DNA of 64,000 nucleotides. Source: Cerasibacillus sp036516575. GTDB taxonomy: Bacteria > Bacillota > Bacilli > Bacillales > Amphibacillaceae. Positions 50,183 through 59,400 of the stretch are shown here, piece after piece (position 1 is the stretch's first letter; each line of letters starts with the position of its first letter). A program made the position numbers and the translations under genes. The notes beneath the pieces are model-generated. The model was not told the DNA's origin and did no database searches. It was given only the letters and a program-made list of their open reading frames with translations. The DNA lies in the NCBI RefSeq assembly GCF_036516575.1, contig NZ_DATBTY010000073.1, positions 62,001 through 126,000 on the forward strand, in the 5' to 3' direction.

Positions 50183-52693
50183 ATGGTCGGATTTTTAAAG
50201 AAATTATTTGGTGACAATCAAAGAAAGCTAAAAAAATTTGAAAAAATCGTGCAAGAAATTGAAGCACTTGAACCAGAATATGAACAGTTATCAGATGAAC
50301 AACTAACAGAAAAAACAACACAATTTAAAGAGCGCTATGCAAATGGTGAAACATTAGATGAACTCTTAGTTGAAGCATATGCTGTTGTCCGTGAAGGATC
50401 AAAACGTGTTCTTAACATGCGTCCTTTCAAAGTGCAGCTAATGGGTGCCATCGCTATGCATGAGGGTAATATAGCTGAGATGAAAACAGGGGAAGGAAAA
50501 ACCCTCGCTGCGACTTTACCAGCATATTTAAATGCCTTATCAGGAAAAGGCGTACACGTCATTACAGTAAACGACTACTTAGCTGACCGTGACGCCACAG
50601 AAATGGGGCAATTATTTGAATTCTTAGGACTTACTGTCGGTCTTAACACAGCTGGTTTATCGAAAGAAGAGAAACGTGAAGCATACAACGCTGACATTAC
50701 GTATGGAACGAACAACGAATATGGCTTTGATTATTTACGTGACAATATGGTGTTATATAAAGAACAGATGGTACAGCGGCCATTAAACTTCGCTATCATT
50801 GATGAGGTTGACTCGATTTTAATTGATGAAGCAAGAACACCATTAATTATTTCAGGAACAGCTGAAAAATCGACCACATTATATATTCAAGCGAATGCTT
50901 TTGTTAATACGTTATCAAAAGATAAAGATTATACGTATGATGAAAAAACAAAAGGCGTTCTATTAACAGAAGAGGGTATTAATAAAGCAGAACGTTTCTT
51001 TTCTGTTGAGAATCTATTTGACTTGGAACACGTATCATTGACACACCACATCAATCAAGCATTGAAAGCACATATGGCGATGCATCGTGATACAGATTAT
51101 ATCGTGAAAGATGAACAAGTCGTTATCATTGACCAATTTACAGGGCGCTATATGGAAGGCCGCCGCTATAGTGATGGTCTCCATCAAGCCATTGAAGCAA
51201 AAGAAGGACTCGCTATCCAAAATGAAAGCATGACACTCGCTTCAATTACATTTCAAAACTACTTTAGAATGTATAATAAATTAGCTGGGATGACGGGAAC
51301 GGCGAAAACTGAGGAAGAAGAATTCCGAAACATCTACAACATGGAAGTTATTGTGATTCCGACGAATAAACCAGTTGTTCGTGAAGATAGGCCAGACATG
51401 ATTTATAAAACAATGGAAGGTAAGTTCCGTGCTGTTATTGAAGAGATAAAAGATCGCCATCAAAAAGGGCAACCTGTTCTCGTTGGTACAGTTGCGGTTG
51501 AAACATCAGAGCTTATCTCAGACTTATTAAAAAAGGCGCGGATTAAACATAATGTCTTAAATGCGAAAAACCACTTCCGCGAAGCTGAAATTATTGAACA
51601 AGCAGGTCAAACAGGCGCCGTGACCATCGCAACAAATATGGCCGGACGTGGTACGGACATTAAACTAGGAGAAGGGGTCCGTGAACTAGGTGGTCTTGCG
51701 GTTATTGGAACAGAACGGCACGAATCACGTCGAATTGATAACCAGCTACGTGGACGTTCAGGCCGTCAAGGAGATCCTGGAATGTCTCAGTTTTATCTAT
51801 CCATGGAAGACGAACTTATGCGTCGTTTTGGATCGGATAACTTGAAAAATATGATGGACCGACTCGGTATGGACGATTCGCAACCAATAGAAAGTAAAAT
51901 GGTTTCACGTGCTGTAGAATCAGCACAGAAGCGAGTAGAAGGAAATAACTTTGATGCACGTAAAACGATTCTCGCATATGATGACGTACTACGTGAACAA
52001 AGGGAAATTATTTATAAACAGCGTTTTGAAGTGATTGATGCCGAAAAAGATGAAATCCGTGTCATCATTGAAAACATGATCCAGTCTTCCATTGATCGTG
52101 TAGTTGACTTGCATACACAAGATGAAGATGAAGAAAACTGGAATTTAAAAGCCATTATTGAATATGTACATGCTAATCTTTTATCGCCTGAGGACATTTC
52201 CGAAGAAGATATCTCAGGTAAAGATTCAGAAGAAATAACAGAACTTATTACAGAAAAGGCAAAAGCAAAATACGATGCCAAAGAAGAAGAAATGACACCA
52301 GAACAAATGCGTGAGTTCGAAAAGGTCATTCTCCTGCGTACGGTTGATACAAAATGGATGGCACATATTGACCAGATGGATCAACTTCGTCAAGGTATTC
52401 ATTTACGGGCATACGGACAAGATGATCCGCTTCATGAATACCAAATAGAAGGTTTCAATATGTTTGAAGAAATGATTGCCAGCATGGAGGATGAAGTATC
52501 CAAATATATTATGAAAGCACAAGTGCGCGATAATTTAGAGCGTGAAGCGGTCGTTAAAAATACAAAAGCCGTATCCGGTGGCCAGAAAGAGGAGAAAAAG
52601 CGACGTCCAATTGTACGGAAAAATCGAGTCGGCAGAAATGACCCTTGTCCTTGTGGCAGTGGTAAGAAATATAAAAATTGCCACGGTAATTAA
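50183..52693 (+). CDS. secA: Preprotein translocase ATPase SecA
   Basis: An 836-residue motor that drives proteins through SecYEG. Walker A is MKTGEGKTLAATLPA, the DEAD-like motif is IDEVDSILIDEARTP, and the second nucleotide domain has TNMAGRGTDIKLGEGV and LRGRSGRQGDPG. The preprotein cross-linking, helical scaffold and wing domains follow. The C-terminus ends with the zinc motif DPCPCGSGKKYKNCHG. GAGGAGCG precedes the ATG. Length and order match B. subtilis SecA (841 residues). Confidence 0.98.
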   Translation: MVGFLKKLFGDNQRKLKKFEKIVQEIEALEPEYEQLSDEQLTEKTTQFKERYANGETLDELLVEAYAVVREGSKRVLNMRPFKVQLMGAIAMHEGNIAEMKTGEGKTLAATLPAYLNALSGKGVHVITVNDYLADRDATEMGQLFEFLGLTVGLNTAGLSKEEKREAYNADITYGTNNEYGFDYLRDNMVLYKEQMVQRPLNFAIIDEVDSILIDEARTPLIISGTAEKSTTLYIQANAFVNTLSKDKDYTYDEKTKGVLLTEEGINKAERFFSVENLFDLEHVSLTHHINQALKAHMAMHRDTDYIVKDEQVVIIDQFTGRYMEGRRYSDGLHQAIEAKEGLAIQNESMTLASITFQNYFRMYNKLAGMTGTAKTEEEEFRNIYNMEVIVIPTNKPVVREDRPDMIYKTMEGKFRAVIEEIKDRHQKGQPVLVGTVAVETSELISDLLKKARIKHNVLNAKNHFREAEIIEQAGQTGAVTIATNMAGRGTDIKLGEGVRELGGLAVIGTERHESRRIDNQLRGRSGRQGDPGMSQFYLSMEDELMRRFGSDNLKNMMDRLGMDDSQPIESKMVSRAVESAQKRVEGNNFDARKTILAYDDVLREQREIIYKQRFEVIDAEKDEIRVIIENMIQSSIDRVVDLHTQDEDEENWNLKAIIEYVHANLLSPEDISEEDISGKDSEEITELITEKAKAKYDAKEEEMTPEQMREFEKVILLRTVDTKWMAHIDQMDQLRQGIHLRAYGQDDPLHEYQIEGFNMFEEMIASMEDEVSKYIMKAQVRDNLEREAVVKNTKAVSGGQKEEKKRRPIVRKNRVGRNDPCPCGSGKKYKNCHGN

Positions 52694-52715
52694 TCATAAA
52701 GCGACCAAAATAAAC

Positions 52716-52770
52716 GAAATTGCCCGTTAACACTCTTTGAGCGTTGACGTGGCAATTTCATCATTTTACA
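52716..52770 (+). terminator. Terminator after secA
   Basis: GAAATTGCC (52716-52724) pairs with GGCAATTTC (52751-52759), with an inner GTTAAC/GTTGAC arm, followed by ATCATTTTAC. Confidence 0.72.
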
Positions 52771-52806
52771 ATAAAAGAGTTAATAATAATTTAGAGGTGA
52801 ATACAG

Positions 52807-53908
52807 ATGGAATTTGCAGAAATAAAAAACGAAATTGATCAAATTAAAATGCGCATCACACAATTTAGGGGGTCTCTTTGACTTAGAGGAGAAAGAAGCG
52901 CGTATCAAAGAGTTAGAGCTTCAAATGGCGGACCCACATTTTTGGGATGACCAAAAAAAAGCCCAAGGTGTCATTAACGAAGCGAACGGCTTAAAACATT
53001 TACTAGAAGATTTTAACAAGATTAACGAAACACTAGAAGATCTTGAAGTAACATATGAATTGGTCAAAGAAGAAAATGATGCTGAGTTGATGACTGAATT
53101 ACAGTCAAGCATGAAGGAATTAAAAGAGAAAACAAATGCATTTGAACTTCAATTATTACTCAGTGAGCCATATGATGGAAATAACGCGATATTAGAACTT
53201 CACCCAGGAGCTGGTGGAACAGAATCGCAAGATTGGGCAAGCATTTTATTAAGAATGTACCAGCGTTGGGCTGAAGACAAAGATTATAAAGTGGATGTCT
53301 TGAACTATTTACCAGGTGATGAAGCTGGGGTGAAAAGTGTTACCCTACTCATCAAAGGTCATAATGCATATGGTTATTTAAAAGCCGAAAAAGGTGTTCA
53401 TCGATTAGTAAGAATTTCACCATTTGATTCATCAGGTCGTCGTCATACATCATTTGTTTCTTGTGACGTGACACCAGAATTAACGGATGATGTTGATATT
53501 GAAGTCAAATCAGAAGATATTAAAATTGACACGTATCGAGCGAGTGGTGCTGGTGGACAGCATGTTAACACAACAGATTCAGCTGTTAGGATCACACACA
53601 TTCCAACAAACACAATCGTTACTTGTCAAAACGAACGTTCACAAATTAAAAACCGTGAAGCCGCAATGAAAATGTTAAAATCAAAACTATATCAACTTGA
53701 AATTGAAAAGCAACAAGAAGAACTGGCCGCTTTAAGAGGAGAACAAAAAGAAATTGGCTGGGGAAGCCAAATTCGTTCATACGTTTTCCATCCATATACG
53801 ATGGTGAAAGACCACAGAACAAATGTCGAAATAGGTAATGGTCAAAGCGTCGTCGATGGCAATATTGACCCATTCATTGACGCTTATCTTCGTTCGCAAG
53901 TTAATTAA
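52807..53908 (+). CDS. prfB: Peptide chain release factor 2 (programmed +1 frameshift)
   Basis: Encodes RF2, which reads UGA and UAA stop codons. The first frame gives 24 residues (starts MEFAEIKNEIDQIK) to an in-frame TGA at 52879-52881; a +1 shift continues as DLEEKEARIKEL to give 366 residues, the same length as in B. subtilis. The stop-recognition tripeptide SPF (RISPFDSSGRRHT) and the catalytic GGQ (SGAGGQHVNTTDSA) are intact. AGAGGTGAA precedes the ATG. An ATT-type start at 52835 in the downstream frame is an artefact of the frameshift. The gene is functional, not a pseudogene. Confidence 0.97.
52867..52882 (+). other. RF2 autoregulatory +1 frameshift site
   Basis: AGG GGG TCT CTT TGA C: an internal Shine-Dalgarno-like AGGGGG precedes the slippery CTT and the UGA stop followed by C, the classical prfB arrangement. 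Low RF2 slows termination at the UGA and favours the shift. Confidence 0.96.
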
Positions 53909-54095
53909 GTTTTATGAAAATAACATGTTCACTAATTTGACAAAAACTGGTCTATCCCTTGGTAAATGAAGGGTTTAGCAAAAGATGTTGGTACGTATAG
54001 AAGAAAAATACATTAAAAAAGGTTTAAAAATTTTATTATTAGGTTATAATATACTGTGACATAAATCAACAATTAATGAGTTAGGGGGATTAATC

Positions 54096-54443
54096 ATGAA
54101 AAAGTGGTTAATGGCAGTATTATTAGGATCCGTCCTTGTATTAGGTGCTTGTGGCGGCGGCGACGATAATGCTAACAAAGACGATGGTGCAGCAAACAAT
54201 GACGCAGGTGGCGAAACAACTGCTTCAGCTGGTGAAGATATTTATAAAGCAAACTGTGCAGCATGTCATGGACAAGATTTATCTGGTGGTGCTGGTCCAG
54301 CATTATCTGATGCAGGTTCTAAATTCAGTGCAGATGATATTGTTGATATCATTCAAAATGGTACAGGCAGCATGGCACCACAAAAACAAGTTTCCGAAGA
54401 TGACGCAAAAACACTTGCTGATTGGTTAGCAGAAAAGAAATAA
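54096..54443 (+). CDS. cccB: Cytochrome c-551 lipoprotein
   Basis: A 115-residue small cytochrome c held to the outer face of the membrane by a lipid (lipobox LGAC, Cys19). A Gly/Asp/Asn-rich flexible linker (about 20-45) precedes the haem domain with CAACHG and the distal Met in GSMAPQKQ. It carries electrons in the respiratory chain of Bacillus; the position between prfB and ftsE is the B. subtilis cccB locus. TTAGGGGG precedes the ATG, and a strong terminator follows. Confidence 0.94.
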   Translation: MKKWLMAVLLGSVLVLGACGGGDDNANKDDGAANNDAGGETTASAGEDIYKANCAACHGQDLSGGAGPALSDAGSKFSADDIVDIIQNGTGSMAPQKQVSEDDAKTLADWLAEKK

Positions 54444-54460
54444 TTACATTACCTAACAAA

Positions 54461-54496
54461 AAGCTCAATCCTTATCAAAGGTATTGAGCTTTTTTT
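54461..54496 (+). terminator. Terminator after cccB
   Basis: AAGCTCAAT (54461-54469) pairs with ATTGAGCTT (54483-54491) and runs into seven T. The 237 bases that follow are AT-rich and hold no visible gene; TATACTATA near 54624 may belong to the ftsE promoter. Confidence 0.9.
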
Positions 54497-54733
54497 ATAC
54501 GAAAAATTTTGACAGGGATTTTTTACCACTTATATGACATCTATTAATGCATTATGACAAAAACGCTGGGAATGAAATATAAATGTAATAAAAATTTGGC
54601 CAAAAAATCTGCTGAAAGATGTTATACTATAAGAGAAATGTTTATATTTGAGGAAAATCATAGAAAAATGTAATCGAATCTAATAGAAAATAACTTACTT
54701 AGATACAACGACAAAAATAAAAGGTGAAACAGA

Positions 54734-55420
54734 ATGATAAAAATGGAAAATGTGTTTAAGAAATACCCGAATGGTGTTACCGCGTTGAACGGTGTATCTA
54801 TACATATTGAAAAAGGTGAATTTGTCTATGTTGTCGGACCAAGTGGTGCTGGTAAATCAACGTTTATTAAAATGATCTATCGTGAAGTCAAACCGACAAC
54901 TGGTTTAGTTGAAGTAAATGGCGCTAACACGAGTGAATTAAAAGATAAGGAAGTTCCATTCTTTCGCAGGCGAATCGGAGTTGTGTTTCAAGACTTTAAA
55001 TTATTATCTAAACTAACAGTCTATGAAAATATCGCATTTGCGCTAGAAGTTATTGAAGAATCACCACGTAATATCCGTAAGCGAGTCATGGAAGTATTAG
55101 AATTAGTCGATTTAAAGAATAAAGCGCGTTTTTTACCGAATGAATTATCAGGTGGGGAACAGCAACGTGTCTCTATAGCACGTGCGATAGTGAATCGCCC
55201 TGATATCGTCATTGCGGACGAGCCAACAGGAAATTTAGACCCTGATACATCATGGGAAATCATGCGTGTGTTTGAAGAAATCAATGAACGAGGGACGACA
55301 ATCATCATGGCAACACATAGTAAAGAAATCGTGAACAAAATGAAAAGACGTGTTATTGCAATTGAAAGTGGCATGATTGTAAGAGACGAATCCCGAGGTG
55401 AATACGGCTATGAAAATTAG
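54734..55420 (+). CDS. ftsE: Cell division ABC ATPase FtsE
   Basis: A 228-residue ATPase of the FtsEX complex. Walker A GPSGAGKSTF, signature LSGGEQQRVSIARAI, Walker B IVIADEPTGNLDP and the H-loop TH are all present. FtsEX transmits ATP hydrolysis to an extracellular wall hydrolase; in B. subtilis it activates CwlO and affects sporulation entry. ftsX overlaps its 3' end by 11 bases. AAAGGTGA precedes the ATG. Confidence 0.97.
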   Translation: MIKMENVFKKYPNGVTALNGVSIHIEKGEFVYVVGPSGAGKSTFIKMIYREVKPTTGLVEVNGANTSELKDKEVPFFRRRIGVVFQDFKLLSKLTVYENIAFALEVIEESPRNIRKRVMEVLELVDLKNKARFLPNELSGGEQQRVSIARAIVNRPDIVIADEPTGNLDPDTSWEIMRVFEEINERGTTIIMATHSKEIVNKMKRRVIAIESGMIVRDESRGEYGYEN

Positions 55421-56303
55421 AACACTTAAACGCCATCTTCGGGAGGGTGTAAAAAATATATTTCGTAATGGTTGGATGACCGTTGCTTCGATTGGATCTG
55501 TAACAGTTACATTATTACTCGTCGCCGCCTTTCTAGTCATTATTTTAAACTTAAACCATATGGCAGAAAAAGTTGAAGAAGACGTTATCGTAAAAGTTCT
55601 TATAGATGTCGCGGCAAGTGATGACGATATAAAAACGCTCGGTGATGAAATAAAGAAGATTAACCAAATCGAATCTGTCGTCTTTTCATCTAAAGATGAA
55701 GAACTCGATAGTTTGATAAAAGGAATGGGAAAAGAAGGAAAATCATGGGAGCTCTTTGAACAGGACAACCCTTTGAACCATGCCTATATTATTAAAGCTA
55801 AAGAACCTAAGGATACAGCGGTTATTGCTGAGAAAATCCGTGGCTTTGATCACATTTATCGAGTTAACTATGGTAAAGAAGTTGTTAGTCAGCTATTCGA
55901 ATTTAATAAAAATGCACGCATAGTCGGGATTATTTTAATCGTTGGCCTTGTCTTTACGGCGATATTCCTTATCTCAAATACGATAAAGCTAACAATTATG
56001 GCCCGAAGTACAGAAATAGGCATTATGAAACTCGTAGGTGCGACAAATGGATTTATCCGTTGGCCATTCTTTATTGAAGGAATGCTTTTAGGTATGATCG
56101 GTTCTATTATTCCGATTGCAGCCCTACTGGCAGGGTATTACTATATTGTAGAAAAGCTTGTTATCAGTGTCCAAATACCTTTCTTTGAATTATTGCCGTT
56201 CTATCCGTTTGCATGGCAAATTTCACTTGTTATTTTCCTAATTGGAGCTTTAATTGGTGTTTGGGGAAGTATCATGAGTGTTCGACGCTTTCTTAAAGTT
56301 TAA
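55410..56303 (+). CDS. ftsX: Cell division ABC permease FtsX
   Basis: A 297-residue membrane subunit with four predicted helices. A cytoplasmic start (KRHLREGVKNIFRNGWMTVA) precedes helix 1; a large extracellular loop (about 50-165), which contacts the wall hydrolase, follows; then three helices with STEIGIMKLVGATNGFIRWP between the second and third. ATG at 55410 is chosen with GAGGTG 9 bases upstream; GTG at 55398 overlaps that site. The gene downstream encodes a PcsB-like hydrolase, probably its partner. Confidence 0.96.
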   Translation: MKIRTLKRHLREGVKNIFRNGWMTVASIGSVTVTLLLVAAFLVIILNLNHMAEKVEEDVIVKVLIDVAASDDDIKTLGDEIKKINQIESVVFSSKDEELDSLIKGMGKEGKSWELFEQDNPLNHAYIIKAKEPKDTAVIAEKIRGFDHIYRVNYGKEVVSQLFEFNKNARIVGIILIVGLVFTAIFLISNTIKLTIMARSTEIGIMKLVGATNGFIRWPFFIEGMLLGMIGSIIPIAALLAGYYYIVEKLVISVQIPFFELLPFYPFAWQISLVIFLIGALIGVWGSIMSVRRFLKV

Positions 56304-56359
56304 TAAAGCTAGAATTATAGAGATAGATACTGTTTTGAATAAGGGAAAGGGGAATACAA

Positions 56360-57757
56360 TTGAGGAAGAAGTTACCACTAATGCTTGTTGTCTTATTGTT
56401 ACTTTCCACTAGTATGAGTGTAAATGCTGAATCATTAAATGACGTTAAAAGTAAGATAAATGATTTAGATCGTAAGAAGGCAAATCTGGAAAAAAAGGAC
56501 AACTCACTTGATTCAGATAAAGCGAATACCGATAAAAAAATTGATGAAAACCTTAATAAGCAATCTACTAATAAAAGTGAAATGGAAGTTATCGATGACA
56601 AACTAGCTCAAACGAAAACATCGATTGTAAAGAAAGAAAATGAGATTAGTAAAACAACAGAAGAAATTAGTACCTTAGCTGAAGAAATTATGAATTTGAG
56701 AAAACAGATTCGTACTTTAAATGAAGAAATCTTACAATTACAGAAAAGTATTATTGAACGCGAGGCCTTGTTGAAAAATCGTTTACGCTCTATCCAGGAG
56801 AGTGGCGGGGAAATGAGTTACCTCGAAGTTCTGCTCGGGGCAAAAAGCTTCAGTGATTTTATTAGCCGAACATCGGCAGTTAATACAATCATGGATTCAG
56901 ATAAAAAAATTATGGAAGAACTCGATGCTGATAAACGGGCCATGGAAGCCAAAAAGATAGAAGTTGAAGAAAAGAAAGAACAAGTTGAAGCAAACAAAAA
57001 AGAAGTCGAAGTCCGTAAAGCCACACTTGATAAACAGAAAAAACAGTTAAATGAATTGAAAAGCAAACTCGATGCTCAACTTACTAAAAAAGAAAAAATC
57101 CAACAGAAACTAGAAAAAGAACATGGAGAACTAGAAGAGTATAAAGTAAGTTTGGAAGAAGAACAGGCGATAGTTCGTAAACAAAAGGCTGCTGCTCAAA
57201 AGGCAAAAGAATTTGCAGAAAGCGAACTAGCTCGAATTCAAAGAGAAAAAGCAGAAGCCCAAAAACGTAAAAAGCAAAATACAACAACAAGCTCATCAGG
57301 GGTGAATCCACAACCAGTAAAACCAGCCCCAACTATCTCAACAGGAGGCTTTATCCACCCTGTAAATGGTCCAATTACGTCTGGTTTTGGTCCAAGAAGT
57401 TGTGGGGGATGTAGTTCATACCATTATGGGATTGATTATGGAGTTTCTGTAGGGACACCAGTATATGCCTCAGCACCAGGTATAGTAACAGATATCAGCT
57501 ATGATGGTGATGGTCGAATGAATGGATATGGACATGTCCTTCTTATCACTCATCACATTAAAGGAAAAACCTATACAACATTATACGCACATTTAAGTGG
57601 TTTCAATGTAAAGGTAGGAGACGCTGTATCACAGGGTCAATACATTGCTTCATCTGGAAATACTGGAAGGTCAACAGGACCACATTTACATTTTGAAATA
57701 CACAATGGTTATTGGGCATCAAAAAGTGGAACTAACCCAATGATTTATTTACCTTAA
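56360..57757 (+). CDS. Exported coiled-coil M23 endopeptidase (PcsB/EnvC-like)
   Basis: A 465-residue exported wall hydrolase or hydrolase activator. A signal peptide (about 1-24, ending VNA) is followed by a long coiled coil (about 25-300), then a linker with PQPVKPAP and a C-terminal peptidase M23 domain (about 330-465). Zinc ligand motifs are HYGIDYG, and TGPHLHFEIHNG. CGGCSS within the domain is unusual. Its place directly after ftsEX mirrors PcsB/CwlO-type substrates whose coiled coil docks on FtsX. The start is TTG at 56360 after AAAGGGG. Confidence 0.92.
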   Translation: MRKKLPLMLVVLLLLSTSMSVNAESLNDVKSKINDLDRKKANLEKKDNSLDSDKANTDKKIDENLNKQSTNKSEMEVIDDKLAQTKTSIVKKENEISKTTEEISTLAEEIMNLRKQIRTLNEEILQLQKSIIEREALLKNRLRSIQESGGEMSYLEVLLGAKSFSDFISRTSAVNTIMDSDKKIMEELDADKRAMEAKKIEVEEKKEQVEANKKEVEVRKATLDKQKKQLNELKSKLDAQLTKKEKIQQKLEKEHGELEEYKVSLEEEQAIVRKQKAAAQKAKEFAESELARIQREKAEAQKRKKQNTTTSSSGVNPQPVKPAPTISTGGFIHPVNGPITSGFGPRSCGGCSSYHYGIDYGVSVGTPVYASAPGIVTDISYDGDGRMNGYGHVLLITHHIKGKTYTTLYAHLSGFNVKVGDAVSQGQYIASSGNTGRSTGPHLHFEIHNGYWASKSGTNPMIYLP

Positions 57758-57772
57758 TTAATAAGGCGTTTT

Positions 57773-57804
57773 AAAAGACATCACAATGTATGTGGTGTCT
57801 TTTT
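57773..57804 (+). terminator. Terminator after the M23 gene
   Basis: AAAAGACATCAC (57773-57784) pairs with GTGGTGTCTTTT (57792-57803) around a seven-base loop, ending in T. Confidence 0.9.
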
Positions 57805-57913
57805 AATTGATATTAGAATCTACATACGTTTAATGGTAAAATGGTTAATAAATCATTTTTTAATTTTTTGTACGTTTAGATTTAATGAATATATATAGAG
57901 GTGAGTGTCGAGA

Positions 57914-59365
57914 ATGAAGATGAGAAAAATAATGGCTGTCTTTTGGATTGTTGCGGCCTTAATGATCGGTTTTGCTGGAGGCATTTATTTAGCTACATCA
58001 CAGGGAAATGTTCAAGTAGCACCAGGAGACAGTAATGGAAAATATACATCGAAGCAAGAAATTGCACAGTCTGATGATAAAATGCAAAAAATTAATCAGG
58101 CTTATAAGCTAATTAAAAAACACTTTGTCGAAAAAGTTGATGACAAACAGTTGATTGAAGGTGCGATTCATGGGATGCTTTCTTCACTTGATGATCCTTA
58201 CAGTTCTTATATGGATATCGAGGCAATGGAGCAATTTAATGAACAAATTGAATCATCATTTGAAGGAATCGGTGCTGAGGTAAGCTTAGTGAACGGAAAA
58301 ATAACGATTGTCGCACCGATAAAAAATTCCCCAGCTGAAAAAGCAGGATTACGCCCAAATGATCAAGTGCTTAGCGTGAATGGGGAAAGTTTAGAAGGCT
58401 ATGACTTAACCGAAGCTGTATCAAAAATACGTGGAAAAAAAGGTTCAGAAGTTGTTTTAGAAATCATCCGCCCAGGCGTTAAAGATATTTTAGAAGTAAA
58501 AATGACACGTGATACGATTCCAATTGAAACAGTCTATGCAGATATGAAAAAGGTGGACGGTAAGAGTACAGGTATCATTGAAATAACGACATTTTCAGAA
58601 CGCACAGCGAATGAGTTTTATGAGCAATTAACAAGCTTAGAAGATAAAGGGATGGAAGGTTTAATCATTGATGTTCGTGGTAATCCAGGTGGTTTATTAG
58701 AATCAGTTGGCGATATATTAGCGTTTTTTGTCCCTGAAGACATTCCATATGTCCAGATTGAAAGTCGCGATGGCAACAGAGATCCTTATTTTACTGATTT
58801 AACCGAAAAGAAACCGTACCCAATTCAAGTCCTCATTGATGAAGGAAGTGCTTCGGCATCAGAAATTCTCGCTGTTGCTTTAAAAGAAATTGGTTATGAT
58901 GTTGTTGGAACGAATAGTTTTGGAAAAGGAACAGTACAACAGGCAGTACCATTAGGAGATGGAAGTACCGTTAAATTAACATTCTTTAAATGGTTATCTC
59001 CTAAAGGGAATTGGATTCATGAAAAAGGTGTTAAACCTACCATTGAAGTGAAACAACCCGATTATTATTTTACCCATCCAGTTCAAATTGAAAAAGCCCT
59101 ATCATTTAATGATACTGGTGAAAATATCAAAAATATTCAACAAATGTTAACAGGTCTTGGCTATCAATTGGAACGGATTGATGGTTACTTTGATAAGACG
59201 ACGGAAAAGGCCGTTAAGTCATTCCAAAAAGATCAAAATATCAAACAAACTGGAAAAGTAGATCAAGATACAGCTGGATTAATTGAAACGGCATTAATCG
59301 AAAAAATTCGCAGTGGCGAAGATGATCGCCAAATGGAAAAAGCATTACAAACACTTTATAAATAA
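57914..59365 (+). CDS. ctpB: C-terminal processing serine protease CtpB (S41)
   Basis: A 483-residue exported protease. After a signal/anchor (about 5-28) come the S41 N-terminal cap, a PDZ domain (about 95-180; INGKITIVAPIKNSPAEKAG-like), the catalytic core with DVRGNPGGLLESV, the serine-containing GSASASEILAVALKE, and the lysine in SFGKGTVQQAVPL, and a C-terminal peptidoglycan-binding helix bundle. In B. subtilis CtpB cleaves SpoIVFA during sporulation. ATG at 57914 has GAGGTGA 9 bases upstream; GTG at 57905 touches it. Confidence 0.95.
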   Translation: MKMRKIMAVFWIVAALMIGFAGGIYLATSQGNVQVAPGDSNGKYTSKQEIAQSDDKMQKINQAYKLIKKHFVEKVDDKQLIEGAIHGMLSSLDDPYSSYMDIEAMEQFNEQIESSFEGIGAEVSLVNGKITIVAPIKNSPAEKAGLRPNDQVLSVNGESLEGYDLTEAVSKIRGKKGSEVVLEIIRPGVKDILEVKMTRDTIPIETVYADMKKVDGKSTGIIEITTFSERTANEFYEQLTSLEDKGMEGLIIDVRGNPGGLLESVGDILAFFVPEDIPYVQIESRDGNRDPYFTDLTEKKPYPIQVLIDEGSASASEILAVALKEIGYDVVGTNSFGKGTVQQAVPLGDGSTVKLTFFKWLSPKGNWIHEKGVKPTIEVKQPDYYFTHPVQIEKALSFNDTGENIKNIQQMLTGLGYQLERIDGYFDKTTEKAVKSFQKDQNIKQTGKVDQDTAGLIETALIEKIRSGEDDRQMEKALQTLYK

Positions 59366-59400
59366 CATGTCTTTTCCTTTTTAGAAAGGTGTGATTCACA

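Noticed and set aside
52835..53908. prfB as a separate ORF with an unusual start, or as a pseudogene with a TGA
   Set aside because: The TGA is the known programmed frameshift site; the ribosome binding site and ATG at 52807 give a full 366-residue RF2.
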